Source: Pseudomonas sp. 21 (GTDB taxonomy: Bacteria; Pseudomonadota; Gammaproteobacteria; Pseudomonadales; Pseudomonadaceae). From it: DNA of 38,509 nt. The number at the start of each line of letters is the position of its first letter. Position 1 is the first letter of the stretch. The stretch lies in contig NZ_JYOA01000010.1 in the NCBI RefSeq assembly GCF_000955805.1, positions 1 to 38,509 of the forward strand, in the 5' to 3' direction. Under the pieces are notes generated by a model. The model had not been told where the DNA came from. It was given only the letters and a program-made list of their open reading frames with translations, and ran no database searches. Below are positions 1 through 8,786 of the stretch, piece after piece. The position numbers and the translations under genes are program-made.

Positions 1-48
1 GGAGAGGGCGGGGGAGAGGGTGTTCCGGCACGAGGCTGACCGGGGAAC

Positions 49-2058
49 TCAGCGCTTGAGCATCGCCCGGATATCCGCCAGCGCCGAATTGCCCTTGGCC
101 ACCTTGACCTCCTGCGGCGCGTCTTCCAGGCCTTCCCAGACCAGGTCTTCGGGCGGCAGTTCGTCGAGGAAACGGCTGGGCGAGCAGTCGATGATCTCGC
201 CGTACTGCTTGCGCTTGGCGGCGAAGGTCATGGCCAGGTTCTTCTTCGCACGGGTGATGCCCACGTAGGCCAGGCGTCGCTCTTCCTCGATGGTGTCGGC
301 CTCGATGCTGGAGCGGTGCGGGAGGATTTCCTCTTCCACGCCGAGAATGAAGACGTAGGGGAATTCCAAACCCTTCGAGGCGTGCAGGGTCATCATCTGC
401 ACGCCGTCGGCGCCTTCTTCCTCTTCCTGCTGGCGCTCGAGCATGTCGCGCAGCACCAGCTTGGCGATGGCCTGCTCGATGGTCATGTCGCCTTCTTCGT
501 CGCGCTCCAGGGTGTTCTTCAGCGCTTCGATGAGGAACCAGACGTTGCCCATGCGGAAGTCGGCGATCTTGTCGCTGGACGCGTTCTGCCGCAGCCAGTT
601 CTCGTAGTCGATGTCCATCACCATGCTGCGCAGCGCGCCGATCGGGTCGCTGCCGGCGCATTGCTCGCGGACCTTGTCGATGAAGCGCTTGAAGCGCTGC
701 AGGCGCTCGATGTAGCGGGCGTCCAGGTGCTCGGACAGGCCCAGCTCGCCGGAAGCGTTGAACATCGAGCAGCCGCGCTCGGTGGCGTAGTTGCCGAGCT
801 TCTCCAGGGTGGTGGAGCCGATCTCGCGGCGCGGCACGTTGATCACCCGGAGGAAGGCGTTGTCATCGTCCGGGTTGACCAGCAGGCGGAAGTAGGACAT
901 CAGGTCCTTCACTTCCTGGCGTCCGAAGAAGCTGGTGCCGCCTGACAGGTGATAGGGAATCTGGTGGTGCTGAAGTTTCAGCTCGATCAGCTTCGCCTGA
1001 TAGTTGCCCCGGTAAAGGATGGCGAATTCACTGTAGGGCCGCTGCGTCTTCAGGTGGATGGTGAGGATTTCCATGGCCACCCGCTCGGCCTCGGACTCCT
1101 CGTTGCGGCAACGGATCACCCGGATCGGGTCGCCTTCGCCCATCTCGCTCCACAGTTGCTTCTCGAACACGTGGGGGTTGTTGGCGATGAGGATGTTGGC
1201 GCATTTGAGGATGCGGCTGGTGGAGCGGTAGTTCTGCTCCAGCATCACCACCTTCAGCGAGGGGAAGTCTTCCTTGAGCTGCATCAGGTTTTCCGGGCGC
1301 GCGCCGCGCCAGGCGTAGATCGACTGGTCGTCGTCGCCCACCACGGTGAAGTGCGCGCGCTGCTGCACCAGCATCTTCACCAGCAGGTACTGGCTGGCGT
1401 TGGTGTCCTGGTACTCGTCCACCAGCATGTAGCGCACGCGGTTGCGCCACTTGTCGAGGATCTCCGGGTGCTCCTGGAACAGCTTCACCGGCTGCAGGAT
1501 GAGGTCGTCGAAGTCCACCGCGTTGTACGCCTTGAGCGTGCGCTGGTAGTGCAGGTAGACCATCGCGGCGGTCTGTTCCTTGGGATTGCGCGCCTTTTCC
1601 AGCGCTTCTTCCGGAAGGATCAGGTCGTTCTTCCAGCTGCCGATCAAGCCCTTGATCTCGTCCAGACCGTCATCGCCGGAATATTCCTTCTGCATGATGT
1701 CGGTCATCAGCGCCTTCACATCGCTCTCGTCGAAGATCGAGAAGCCGGGCTTGTAGCCCAGCGCCGCGTGTTCCTTGCGGATGATGTTCAGGCCCAGGTT
1801 GTGGAAGGTCGAGACGGTCAGGCCCTTGCCTTCGCCGGGACGCAGCAGGGTGCTGACACGCTCCTTCATCTCGCGGGCGGCCTTGTTGGTGAAGGTCACG
1901 GCGACGATGTACTGGGCACGGATGCCGCATTGCTGCACCAGGTAGGCGATCTTGCGGGTGATCACGCTGGTCTTGCCGGAGCCGGCGCCGGCCAGCACCA
2001 GGAGCGGGCCGCCGACGTAGTTCACGGCCTCTTGCTGCCGGGGATTGAGTCGGGACAT
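49..2058 (-). CDS. rep: ATP-dependent DNA helicase Rep (UvrD/Rep superfamily 1A)
   Basis: This 669-residue protein is a 3'-5' superfamily 1 helicase that unwinds DNA ahead of stalled replication forks in the cytoplasm. It opens with MSRLNPRQQEAVNYV (Q motif), followed by the Walker A loop AGAGSGKT near residues 23-30. It also has the Walker B/DExx motif VDEYQDTN near residue 215, motif III GDDDQSIYAWRGA near 240, QNYRS (motif IV), and the late motifs TLHASKGLEF and VGITRAKK. The length is right for Rep. UvrD and PcrA are usually longer (about 720 residues or more) and differ at the C-terminus, so Rep is preferred. The ATG at 2058 directly precedes the conserved N-terminus. The gene is divergent from the c-di-GMP phosphodiesterase gene, with about 250 bp between start codons. 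Confidence 0.96.
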   Translation of the reverse strand: MSRLNPRQQEAVNYVGGPLLVLAGAGSGKTSVITRKIAYLVQQCGIRAQYIVAVTFTNKAAREMKERVSTLLRPGEGKGLTVSTFHNLGLNIIRKEHAALGYKPGFSIFDESDVKALMTDIMQKEYSGDDGLDEIKGLIGSWKNDLILPEEALEKARNPKEQTAAMVYLHYQRTLKAYNAVDFDDLILQPVKLFQEHPEILDKWRNRVRYMLVDEYQDTNASQYLLVKMLVQQRAHFTVVGDDDQSIYAWRGARPENLMQLKEDFPSLKVVMLEQNYRSTSRILKCANILIANNPHVFEKQLWSEMGEGDPIRVIRCRNEESEAERVAMEILTIHLKTQRPYSEFAILYRGNYQAKLIELKLQHHQIPYHLSGGTSFFGRQEVKDLMSYFRLLVNPDDDNAFLRVINVPRREIGSTTLEKLGNYATERGCSMFNASGELGLSEHLDARYIERLQRFKRFIDKVREQCAGSDPIGALRSMVMDIDYENWLRQNASSDKIADFRMGNVWFLIEALKNTLERDEEGDMTIEQAIAKLVLRDMLERQQEEEEGADGVQMMTLHASKGLEFPYVFILGVEEEILPHRSSIEADTIEEERRLAYVGITRAKKNLAMTFAAKRKQYGEIIDCSPSRFLDELPPEDLVWEGLEDAPQEVKVAKGNSALADIRAMLKR

Positions 2059-2307
2059 GAGGAAGGCGGGGTCTGTAGTGAAGCGGGCGCGTATTCTAGC
2101 AGGCCGTGCCGGGCGTCGGGGTGCCGCTCGGAATAGCGGCGATCTGTGACACGATCGTACTTATGTGTTTTGGATAAATCTGTACATGTATTAGGCTTGT
2201 GACAGCATTACTTGAAGAAAACTCTTAAGAGTTTCTCTGAAGTTTCGTCTACATCCGTGGGATGTCCGGATGGCGTCGCTTCAAAACCGGGAGAAGTGGG
2301 CGCAGGG

Positions 2308-4029
2308 ATGGCGTCTGGAGTTTCTCCCCTTGCAAAGATACATGGGGGTCGCTTGGCAGCGTCGGTCGAACCAACGCGCCTGCTCCTGCTGGCGGAAGCG
2401 CCGCAGTGGGCCCAGCTACTGCGCGGGCATCTGGCCGCGTTGGGGCCTGGCTATTCGCTGATCACGGCCCCGTCCTGGCAAGCCGCCAGCGCCCTGTTCG
2501 ACGAGGACCAGGTCGGCCTGGTGCTCGCCACGCCCGCCAAGTTGCCGTCCGCCCACCAGTGCCACCTGCCGCTGATCCTGCTGCTGGAGCGCGAGCCCGC
2601 GGAAGAGCCCGTCGGCGTCGCCGACTACCTGGTGGCCGAATCCCTCAGTGTCGAAGTCCTGCGCCGTACCCTGCGCTACGTGCGTGAGCGCACTTCGTTG
2701 CAGAACACCCTGCAGAGCCTGGCCGAACAGGACCCGCTGACCGGCATCGCCAACCGCCAGGGCTTCCAGACCCTGCTCGCCGCCCGTCTGAGCGAGAGCG
2801 AGGGGCGCGGCCTGGCGCTGGGCCACCTGGACCTGGACAACTTCCGCCACGTCAACGACGCCCTCGGCCACCAGGCCGGCGATCGCCTGATCCTGCAGGT
2901 GGTGGCGCGGCTGAAGGCGCACCTGGACAACGGCGACCACATCGCCCGCCTGGGCAGCGACGAATTCGCCCTGCTGCTGGACACCCGTCGCGACCCGGCA
3001 CGGGTGGAGAAGATCGCCGAACTGATAGTCGAGTCCCTGGGTGAGCCCTACTGGGTCGAGGGCGAAAGCCTGCTGCTGGGTTGCAGCCTGGGCATGGCCC
3101 ACGCCCGCGCCGGCGAAGCCGCCGACCCGCTGCTGTGGCACGCGCACATCGCCATGCAGCAGGCCAAGTCGCGCCAGGGCTGCACCTTCCACATCTTCGA
3201 CGAACGCATCAACCGCGGCGCCCGCAGCCTCGCCGACCTGGAAAGCGAATTGCGCCGGGCGCTGCGCCGCGACGAACTGGAGCTGCACTACCAGCCGCGC
3301 CTGGACCTGCACAGCGGGCAGATCGTTGGCCTCGAAGCGCTGGTGCGCTGGCGCCATCCCGAGCGCGGCCTGCTGACGCCGGGCGACTTCGTGCCGCTGG
3401 CCGAGGAAAGCGGGCTGATCGTGCCGCTGGGCTACTGGGTCATTTCCCGCGCCCTGCGCGACATGCAGTGGTTGCGCGGGCGTGGCCTTCCGCCGCTGCA
3501 CATGGCGGTGAACCTGTCGTTCCGCCAGTTCCAGGACAGCCAGCTGCTGCCGACCCTGGAGCGCCTGATCCGCGAGCGCGGCGTCGACGCCCAGTGGCTG
3601 GAATTCGAACTCACCGAAACCGCCGTGATGCGTCGCAGCGACCAGGTCCAGCAGACCATGCAGGCCCTCGGCCGACTGGGTGTGCGCTTCTCGCTGGACG
3701 ATTTCGGCACCGGCTTCTCCTCCTTCGTGCACCTGAGCAGCCTGCCCATCACCCTGCTGAAGATCGACAAGAGCTTCGTCGGCGACATGCACGAGCGTCC
3801 GGAGAACCTGCAACTGGTGAAGGCCATGATCAACCTGGCACACAACCTGAACCTGGAAGTGGTCGCCGAGGGCGTCGAAACCGTCGCCCAGCAGGACGAG
3901 CTGCGCCAGTTCGGTTGCGACCAGGTGCAGGGCTACTGGATCAGCCGCCCGCTGCCGCTCGCGGATCTGGCGCGGTTCCTGGTGTTCGGCGCCAACCGCG
4001 CGCTGCGCCTGCAGGACTCGGTCAGCTAG
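2308..4029 (+). CDS. proE: GGDEF/EAL protein with degenerate receiver, probable c-di-GMP phosphodiesterase (ProE-like)
   Basis: This is a cytoplasmic c-di-GMP turnover protein of about 573 residues. Residues 1-120 look like a degenerate receiver domain with no clear phospho-acceptor Asp (the expected position lies in VLATPAKLP). A GGDEF domain follows (about 130-300), whose signature at about 216-220 reads GSDEF, so cyclase activity is doubtful. The EAL domain (about 310-560) is complete: EALVRW at 343, NLSFRQF, ELTET, DDFGTGFSS, KIDKSFV, VAEGVET and QGYWISRPLP. This predicts hydrolysis of c-di-GMP to pGpG. The gene lies next to rep, as does PA5295/ProE in P. aeruginosa, so the symbol is by analogy. 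The frame extends back to a TTG at 2212, but that stretch is AT-richer and has no ribosome site, so I chose the ATG at 2308. Its stop overlaps the stop of the converging MATE gene in the bases CTAG. Confidence 0.9.
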   Translation: MASGVSPLAKIHGGRLAASVEPTRLLLLAEAPQWAQLLRGHLAALGPGYSLITAPSWQAASALFDEDQVGLVLATPAKLPSAHQCHLPLILLLEREPAEEPVGVADYLVAESLSVEVLRRTLRYVRERTSLQNTLQSLAEQDPLTGIANRQGFQTLLAARLSESEGRGLALGHLDLDNFRHVNDALGHQAGDRLILQVVARLKAHLDNGDHIARLGSDEFALLLDTRRDPARVEKIAELIVESLGEPYWVEGESLLLGCSLGMAHARAGEAADPLLWHAHIAMQQAKSRQGCTFHIFDERINRGARSLADLESELRRALRRDELELHYQPRLDLHSGQIVGLEALVRWRHPERGLLTPGDFVPLAEESGLIVPLGYWVISRALRDMQWLRGRGLPPLHMAVNLSFRQFQDSQLLPTLERLIRERGVDAQWLEFELTETAVMRRSDQVQQTMQALGRLGVRFSLDDFGTGFSSFVHLSSLPITLLKIDKSFVGDMHERPENLQLVKAMINLAHNLNLEVVAEGVETVAQQDELRQFGCDQVQGYWISRPLPLADLARFLVFGANRALRLQDSVS

Positions 4030-5420
4030 CGGCCAGCCAGCACAGCCAGGGCCGCGCCGGCCGAGCGCGGGCGCAGCAGGCGCGAGGTCTTCGCTTCGAA
4101 GGCCAGGGTCAGCCCGATGGCGGCGCAGGCCAGCCCGGACGCCAATCCCCACCACACGCCACTCGGCCCCCAGCCCAGCGGGAAGCTCAGCAGCAGCGCC
4201 ATCGGCACGCCCACCAGCCAATAGCCCGCCAGCCCGACGAAGAACGTGGTGCGTGCATCCTTCAGGCCACGGATCGCACCCATGGCGATGCACTGGGTGC
4301 CGTCGAACAGCTCGAACCATGCGGCGATGGCCAGCAGGCTGACGGCCAGTTGCACCACCTCGCGGTTGGCCGGGTCGTTGTGGTCGATGAACAGGCCGAT
4401 GACCAGCTCCGGCGCGAGCCAGAACAGTGCGGCGAAGGCGAACATGCAGCTGGCGCCGAAGCCGATGCCCAGCCGCCCGGCGCGGCGCGCCTCGACCAGC
4501 CGGCCGGCACCGTAGTGCTGGCCGATGCGGAAGGTCACCGCGTAGGAAAGCCCCATGGGCACCATGAAGGCCACGTACACCGACTGGATGGCGATCTGGT
4601 GCGCCGCCAGCGCGGTGCTGCCGATCACCCCCATGCACAGGGTCGCCACGGTGAACATGCCTGACTCCACGGCGTAGGTGCCGCCGATGGAAATGCCCAG
4701 CCGCAGCGATTCGCCGATCACCTTGAGGTCCGGCTTGGACAATCCCTTCAGCAGCGGGTAGGGCGCATAGGCCCGGTGCCAGCGCAGGTACAGGGCGAAG
4801 ATCACCGGCAGCGCATTCATCACCACCGCGGTGACCATGCCGATTCCCGCCAGCCCCAGGCGCGGCAGGCCGAACAGGCCCTCGATGAAGGCGTAGTTGA
4901 GGGCGAAGTTGGCCAGCGCGCCGATCAGGCTGATGGCCATGACCGGGCCCGGCCGCTCGATGGCGCTGGTGAAGCCGCGCAGCACCATGAAGGCCATGTA
5001 GCCGGGCAGGGCGAAGACGATGCTGTGCAGAAAACTCATGGTGCCGGCGACCGTTTCCGGCGCCTGGCCGAAAGCGATCAGGATCGGCCCGAGGTTCCAC
5101 AGCAGCAGCCCTGCCAGCAACGCCAGTGCGCCACCGATCCACAGGCCGGCCTGGCTTGCTTCCACGACGCCGCGTGCGTCCTTCGCGCCATGCCGGATCG
5201 CCACCAGGTTGCCGGTGGCCGCCACTACGCCGACACAGAAGGTCGACACAAGAGCGTAGGTCGATGCGCCCAGCCCGCCGGCGGCCAGCGCCTCGCGGCC
5301 GAGCTTGCCCATCATCACGGTGTCGGTGAACACCATGGCCACATAGGCCAGCTGCGCTGCGATCAGCGGACCGGCGAGGCGAAGGAGGGCGGCAAGTTCG
5401 TCACGGTACAGGCGTTTCAT
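4026..5420 (-). CDS. MATE family (NorM-like) multidrug efflux protein
   Basis: This 464-residue inner-membrane protein has about 12 hydrophobic segments arranged as two similar six-helix halves. The length and pattern are those of MATE exporters, which expel cationic drugs and dyes using Na+ or H+ gradients. Recognisable MATE features are the N-terminal LLRLAGPLIAAQLAYVAMVFTDTVMMGKLG, the loop RGFTSAIERPGPVMAISL, and the second-half repeat with GTQCIAMGAIRGLKDARTTF. The gene is convergent with the phosphodiesterase gene and divergent from a LysR regulator. The shared intergenic region carries a palindrome, which suggests control by that regulator. The substrate is unknown. PA5294 of PAO1 is the likely counterpart from gene order. 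Confidence 0.92.
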   Translation of the reverse strand: MKRLYRDELAALLRLAGPLIAAQLAYVAMVFTDTVMMGKLGREALAAGGLGASTYALVSTFCVGVVAATGNLVAIRHGAKDARGVVEASQAGLWIGGALALLAGLLLWNLGPILIAFGQAPETVAGTMSFLHSIVFALPGYMAFMVLRGFTSAIERPGPVMAISLIGALANFALNYAFIEGLFGLPRLGLAGIGMVTAVVMNALPVIFALYLRWHRAYAPYPLLKGLSKPDLKVIGESLRLGISIGGTYAVESGMFTVATLCMGVIGSTALAAHQIAIQSVYVAFMVPMGLSYAVTFRIGQHYGAGRLVEARRAGRLGIGFGASCMFAFAALFWLAPELVIGLFIDHNDPANREVVQLAVSLLAIAAWFELFDGTQCIAMGAIRGLKDARTTFFVGLAGYWLVGVPMALLLSFPLGWGPSGVWWGLASGLACAAIGLTLAFEAKTSRLLRPRSAGAALAVLAGR

Positions 5421-5519
5421 GAGTCAGGCTCAGCAAGCGGCAGGCGCCGCATCGTTGGATAGTTCCCCATTCTCCGGCGCCCGTGGATGCGGGCACAAAA
5501 GGAAAAATGCGATGCCATC

Positions 5520-5536
5520 CATGAGTCATACTCATG
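5520..5536. promoter_or_regulatory. candidate LysR operator between MATE and LysR genes
   Basis: The sequence CATGAGTCATACTCATG is a perfect inverted repeat with 7-bp arms and a 3-bp spacer. It contains a T-N11-A core, the form of a LysR-type box. It ends 22 bp before the LysR start codon, consistent with autoregulation. Binding by the adjacent regulator is an inference. Confidence 0.55.
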
Positions 5537-5558
5537 CTGACGTCCTTCGGAGCCTGCC

Positions 5559-6479
5559 ATGAACCGCCAGTTGCCGCCCCTCTACGCCCTGCGCGCCTTC
5601 GAGGCTGCCGCGCGGCACGCGTCCTTCACCCGCGCCGCCGAGGAACTGGCGATCACCCAGAGCGCGGTGAGCCGGCACATCAAGACCCTGGAAGATCACT
5701 TTGCCTGCCGCCTGTTCCAGCGCCGCGGCCGCCAGCTGGAGCTGACCGAAACCGCGCGGATGCTGCTGCCCGGCCTGCGCGACGGCTTTGACGCGCTGGA
5801 GCGCGCCTGCGCCAGCCTGCGCGCGGACGAGGGCGTGCTGCGGCTGAAGGCGCCGTCGACCCTGACCATGCGCTGGTTGCTGGCGCGGCTGAGCAAGTTC
5901 CGCATGCAGAACAGCGATATCGAGGTGCAGCTGACCAGCGCCTGGATGGACGTGGATCGCGTGGATTTCGTGCATGAGCCCTTCGATTGCGCGGTGCTGC
6001 TGAGCTCGGGGCACTTCCCGCCGGACTGGGAAGCCGCCTTGCTGTTTCCCGAATGGCTGATTCCCGTCGGTTCGCCCGCGCTGCTGGCGGACGGCTCCTG
6101 GGACGCCGAGCGGCTGGCCGGCGCCGAACTGCTGCACCCCACTCCCGACCGTCGCGACTGGCGGCGCTGGTTGCAGCGCATGGGCCTGGGGGAGCAGGTC
6201 TCGCTCAAGGGCGGGCAGGTATTCGATACCCTCGAACTGGGCATAGTCGCCGCGACCCGCGGCTACGGTGTCTCCATCGGCGACCTGGTGATGGTCGCCG
6301 AGGATGCCAACCAGGGCCGTCTGGCACTGCCCTGGCCCAGCGCTGTGGCCAGTGGCGAGAGTTACTACCTGGTCTGGCCCCGCGCGCGCCGGGACCAGGG
6401 GCGCCTGCGGCGGCTGCGCGAATTCCTCCAGGCCGAGATGCAGGCGATGCAGATGCCCGTGGTGGACTACTTCGAATGA
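5559..6479 (+). CDS. LysR family transcriptional regulator (GcvA-like subgroup)
   Basis: This 306-residue protein has an N-terminal winged helix-turn-helix (residues about 6-65: LYALRAFEAAARHASFTRAAEELAITQSAVSRHIKTLE) and a C-terminal periplasmic-binding-like effector domain (about 90-295). The start LPPLYALRAFEAAARH and the placing of GYGVSIGD late in the protein match the GcvA-like branch. The ATG at 5559 follows an imperfect Shine-Dalgarno (GGAG at 5549). It is transcribed away from the MATE exporter gene and probably controls it and itself through the palindrome at 5520-5536. The inducer is unknown. It may be read through into the AraC gene 48 bp downstream, since I see no terminator there. 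Confidence 0.92.
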   Translation: MNRQLPPLYALRAFEAAARHASFTRAAEELAITQSAVSRHIKTLEDHFACRLFQRRGRQLELTETARMLLPGLRDGFDALERACASLRADEGVLRLKAPSTLTMRWLLARLSKFRMQNSDIEVQLTSAWMDVDRVDFVHEPFDCAVLLSSGHFPPDWEAALLFPEWLIPVGSPALLADGSWDAERLAGAELLHPTPDRRDWRRWLQRMGLGEQVSLKGGQVFDTLELGIVAATRGYGVSIGDLVMVAEDANQGRLALPWPSAVASGESYYLVWPRARRDQGRLRRLREFLQAEMQAMQMPVVDYFE

Positions 6480-6527
6480 CGCATCGCTGCGGATAATCTG
6501 TCAGCCGCTGCCTTCGCCGGGAATCCC

Positions 6528-7436
6528 ATGAACTCCATCGACCACCTCATCCAGCTCGCCGGCCTGCGCGGCAGTCTCGACCTGCGTTGCCGGTTCCTCG
6601 GCGACTGGGCGCTGGACCACGAGCCCTTGCCCGAGGGGACGGCGCAGTACCATGTGGTGCTGTCCGGCAGCTGCCGGGCGGAAATGCCCGACGGACAAAC
6701 CCTGGATCTCAAGGCCGGCGAGGTCTTGGTGCTTCCCGATGGTGCAGCCCACCTGTTGCGCAGTCCAGGCACGCGGGTGGCCGCGCAGTCGCCGGAGGTC
6801 CACGAAGAGGGGCTGTTGCCGGTCCATCGCCTTGGCACGGGCGAAGGCGAACTGGACATGCTTTGCGGCAGCTTCCATTACCAGCGCGGCTCGCTGCTGA
6901 TCGGCTCCTTGCCGAGCGTCCTGAAGGTGTCCTGCCAGGACAATGGACTGGGCGATGCCGTGGCCGCACTGGTCGGCCTGCTGCGCAGCGAGGCGGACGG
7001 CAACCAGGCCGGTGCGCGCTTCCTGGTCGACGCGTTGTCCTCGGCGCTGTTCACCCTGATCCTGCGCGTCTACCTGCAGGACCATGCCCCCAGCAGCGGC
7101 ACCCTGGCATTGCTCGCCGACCGGCGCCTGAGCCGCGCCTGGCAGGCGATGCTCGACGACCCGGCCCACGAATGGACCATCGAGTCCCTGGCCGAGCGGG
7201 CGAACATGTCCCGCGCCTCTTTCACGCGCCTGTTCACCCAGGTGGCGGGGCGGTCGCCCTGGGCGCTGCTGACGACAGTGCGCATGGAACTGGCCTACCG
7301 CCTGCTGAGTACCTCGCAGCTGAGCCTCTCCGACATCGCCGCCCAGGTCGGCTACCAGTCCCAGGCGGCCTTCACCAAGAAGTTCAAGGAAACCTACGGC
7401 GACGCCCCCGGTCGCCTGCGTCGCGCAGTGAACTAG
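6528..7436 (+). CDS. AraC family transcriptional regulator with N-terminal cupin domain
   Basis: This 302-residue regulator has an N-terminal cupin-like effector domain of the kind seen in AraC proteins with a cupin_6 module. It shows the short beta motifs YHVVLSGSCRAEMPDGQTLDLKAGEVLVLPDGAAHLL (about residues 42-80). The C-terminal AraC DNA-binding domain (about 205-300) has two helix-turn-helix units: WTIESLAERANMSRASFTRLF and LSLSDIAAQVGYQSQAAFTKKFKETYG. The ATG at 6528 lies 48 bp after the LysR gene with no terminator between them. The effector is unknown. Position upstream of pchP does not prove control of that gene, because PchP in P. aeruginosa is known to be controlled by the unlinked regulator GbdR. 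Confidence 0.9.
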   Translation: MNSIDHLIQLAGLRGSLDLRCRFLGDWALDHEPLPEGTAQYHVVLSGSCRAEMPDGQTLDLKAGEVLVLPDGAAHLLRSPGTRVAAQSPEVHEEGLLPVHRLGTGEGELDMLCGSFHYQRGSLLIGSLPSVLKVSCQDNGLGDAVAALVGLLRSEADGNQAGARFLVDALSSALFTLILRVYLQDHAPSSGTLALLADRRLSRAWQAMLDDPAHEWTIESLAERANMSRASFTRLFTQVAGRSPWALLTTVRMELAYRLLSTSQLSLSDIAAQVGYQSQAAFTKKFKETYGDAPGRLRRAVN

Positions 7437-7552
7437 ACCAGCCGTCGCTGCCGGCAAAGCCGCGTGGCGCGCATGGATATGTCCTGCCGCCTTCGCGACG
7501 GTTCACGTCGCTGCCGTCGCAGAGCTGAAACAGCGCTTTGCTAGGGTCATTG

Positions 7553-7566
7553 CTGGACTAGTCCAG
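7553..7566. promoter_or_regulatory. 14-bp palindrome in the pchP leader region
   Basis: CTGGACTAGTCCAG is a perfect 14-bp palindrome located 55 bp before the pchP start codon. Its position fits an operator close to the transcription start. The regulator is not identifiable from sequence. Confidence 0.4.
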
Positions 7567-7620
7567 TGAAGGCCCGCCGTGGGCCTTCCCCATACCCACA
7601 AGACCACTCGGGGGAATTCC

Positions 7621-8673
7621 ATGAAGCCCATGCGTACCTTGCTCGCCGGCCTGATCCTGGCCGGCCTCGCCAGCACCGCTTTCGCCGCCACCGAACTGAA
7701 GCACTGGCCGGCTCCCGCCGCCAAGCAACTCGACGCCCTGATCGCCGCCAACGCCAACAAGGGCGCCTTCGCGGTCTTCGACATGGACAACACCAGCTAT
7801 CGCTACGACCTCGAGGAATCGCTGCTGCCCTTCCTCGAAATGAAAGGCGTGCTGACCCGCGAGAAGCTCGACCCCTCGCTCAAGCTGATCCCCTTCAAGG
7901 ACGTCAACGGCCACAAGGAAAGCCTCAACAGCTACTACTACCGCCTTTGCGAGGTCGACGACCTGGTCTGCTACCCCTGGGTCGCCCAGGTGTTCTCCGG
8001 CTTCACCCTCAAGGAGCTCAAGGGCTACGTCGACGAGCTGATGGCGTACGGCAAGCCGGTGCCCAGCACCTACTACGAAGGCGACGTGGTCAAGACCATC
8101 GAGATCAACCCGCCCAAGGTCTTCACCGGCCAGACCGAGCTGTACAACAAGCTGATGGAGAACGGCATCGAGGTCTACGTGATGACCGCCGCCCATGAGG
8201 AACTGGTGCGCATGGTGGCCAGCGATCCCAAGTACGGCTACAACGTGAAGCCCGAGAATGTCATCGGCGTCACCACCCTGCTCAAGGATCGCCAGAGCGG
8301 TGCGCTGACCACCGCGCGCAAGCAGATCAGCGAGGGCAAGTACGATCCCAAGGCCAACCTGGACCTGGAGATCACCCCCTACCTGTGGACCCCGGCGACC
8401 TGGATGGCCGGCAAGCAGGCGGCGATCCTCACCTACATCGACCAGTGGAAGAAGCCCATCCTGGTCGGCGGCGACACCCCCAGCAGCGATGGCTACATGC
8501 TGTTCAACGGCACCGCCGAGAACGGCGTGCACCTGTGGATCAACCGCAAGGCCAAGTACATGGACCAGCTCAACGGCATGATCAAGAAGAATGCCGAAGC
8601 CCAGGCCAAGCTTGGCCAGCCGGTCACCGCCGACAAGAACTGGGTGATCGTCACCCCGGAAGAGATCCAGTAA
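7621..8673 (+). CDS. pchP: phosphorylcholine phosphatase PchP (periplasmic HAD phosphatase)
   Basis: This 350-residue secreted phosphatase splits phosphorylcholine to choline and phosphate, completing choline release from phosphatidylcholine after phospholipase C. It begins with a Sec signal peptide (MKPMRTLLAGLILAGLAST, cleavage near AFA-A at 22-23). HAD motif I is FDMDNTSYRYD (DMDNT at 54-58), and the late acidic motif is VGGDTPSSDGYML (about 282-294). Trp/Tyr-rich stretches between them would suit choline binding. GGGGGA precedes the ATG at 7621, which fixes the start. In P. aeruginosa the orthologue (PA5292) is induced by choline and betaine through GbdR. The BetT-type choline transporter that follows it in PAO1, as I recall, is absent here. 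Confidence 0.93.
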   Translation: MKPMRTLLAGLILAGLASTAFAATELKHWPAPAAKQLDALIAANANKGAFAVFDMDNTSYRYDLEESLLPFLEMKGVLTREKLDPSLKLIPFKDVNGHKESLNSYYYRLCEVDDLVCYPWVAQVFSGFTLKELKGYVDELMAYGKPVPSTYYEGDVVKTIEINPPKVFTGQTELYNKLMENGIEVYVMTAAHEELVRMVASDPKYGYNVKPENVIGVTTLLKDRQSGALTTARKQISEGKYDPKANLDLEITPYLWTPATWMAGKQAAILTYIDQWKKPILVGGDTPSSDGYMLFNGTAENGVHLWINRKAKYMDQLNGMIKKNAEAQAKLGQPVTADKNWVIVTPEEIQ

Positions 8674-8689
8674 GCGCGTAGTGCCTGGG

Positions 8690-8758
8690 TAGGAGCGGAT
8701 TCCGTCCGCGATAGGTTCGCATCGCGCCGGACTTGATCGCGGACAGCGTCCGCTCCTG
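8690..8758. repeat. REP-type inverted pair after pchP
   Basis: Two related 23-24-nt elements face each other: TAGGAGCGGATTCCGTCCGC at 8690, and the reverse complement of CAGGAGCGGACGCTGTCCGC ending at 8758. They form a hairpin pair typical of intergenic REP doublets. The loop sequence differs from the GCTTGCTCGCGAAC family seen elsewhere in this window, so this is a second REP subtype. It begins 17 bp after the pchP stop and could act as a transcript end-stabiliser. The rest of the 344-bp gap to the chemoreceptor gene (8759-9017) has a looser GGAGCGCGC...GCGCGCTCCC repeat at 8789-8831 and no gene that I can support. Confidence 0.7.
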
Positions 8759-8786
8759 CGCCAATCCCGCCACTGATGTTCCCCTG

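Noticed and set aside
2212..2307. TTG start giving a 605-residue phosphodiesterase
   Set aside because: There is no ribosome site, base composition is AT-richer than in the gene, and the added residues do not belong to the receiver-like domain.
2416..5142. Long minus-strand open frame (over 900 codons) across the phosphodiesterase and MATE genes
   Set aside because: It runs antisense to the phosphodiesterase gene and in another frame of MATE. Its composition (Arg/Ala/Gly/His-rich, no recognisable domain) is that of a GC-rich shadow.
8604..8617. Palindrome GGCCAAGCTTGGCC near the end of pchP
   Set aside because: It is explained by the coding sequence for AQAKLGQ with ordinary preferred codons, and lies far from any start.
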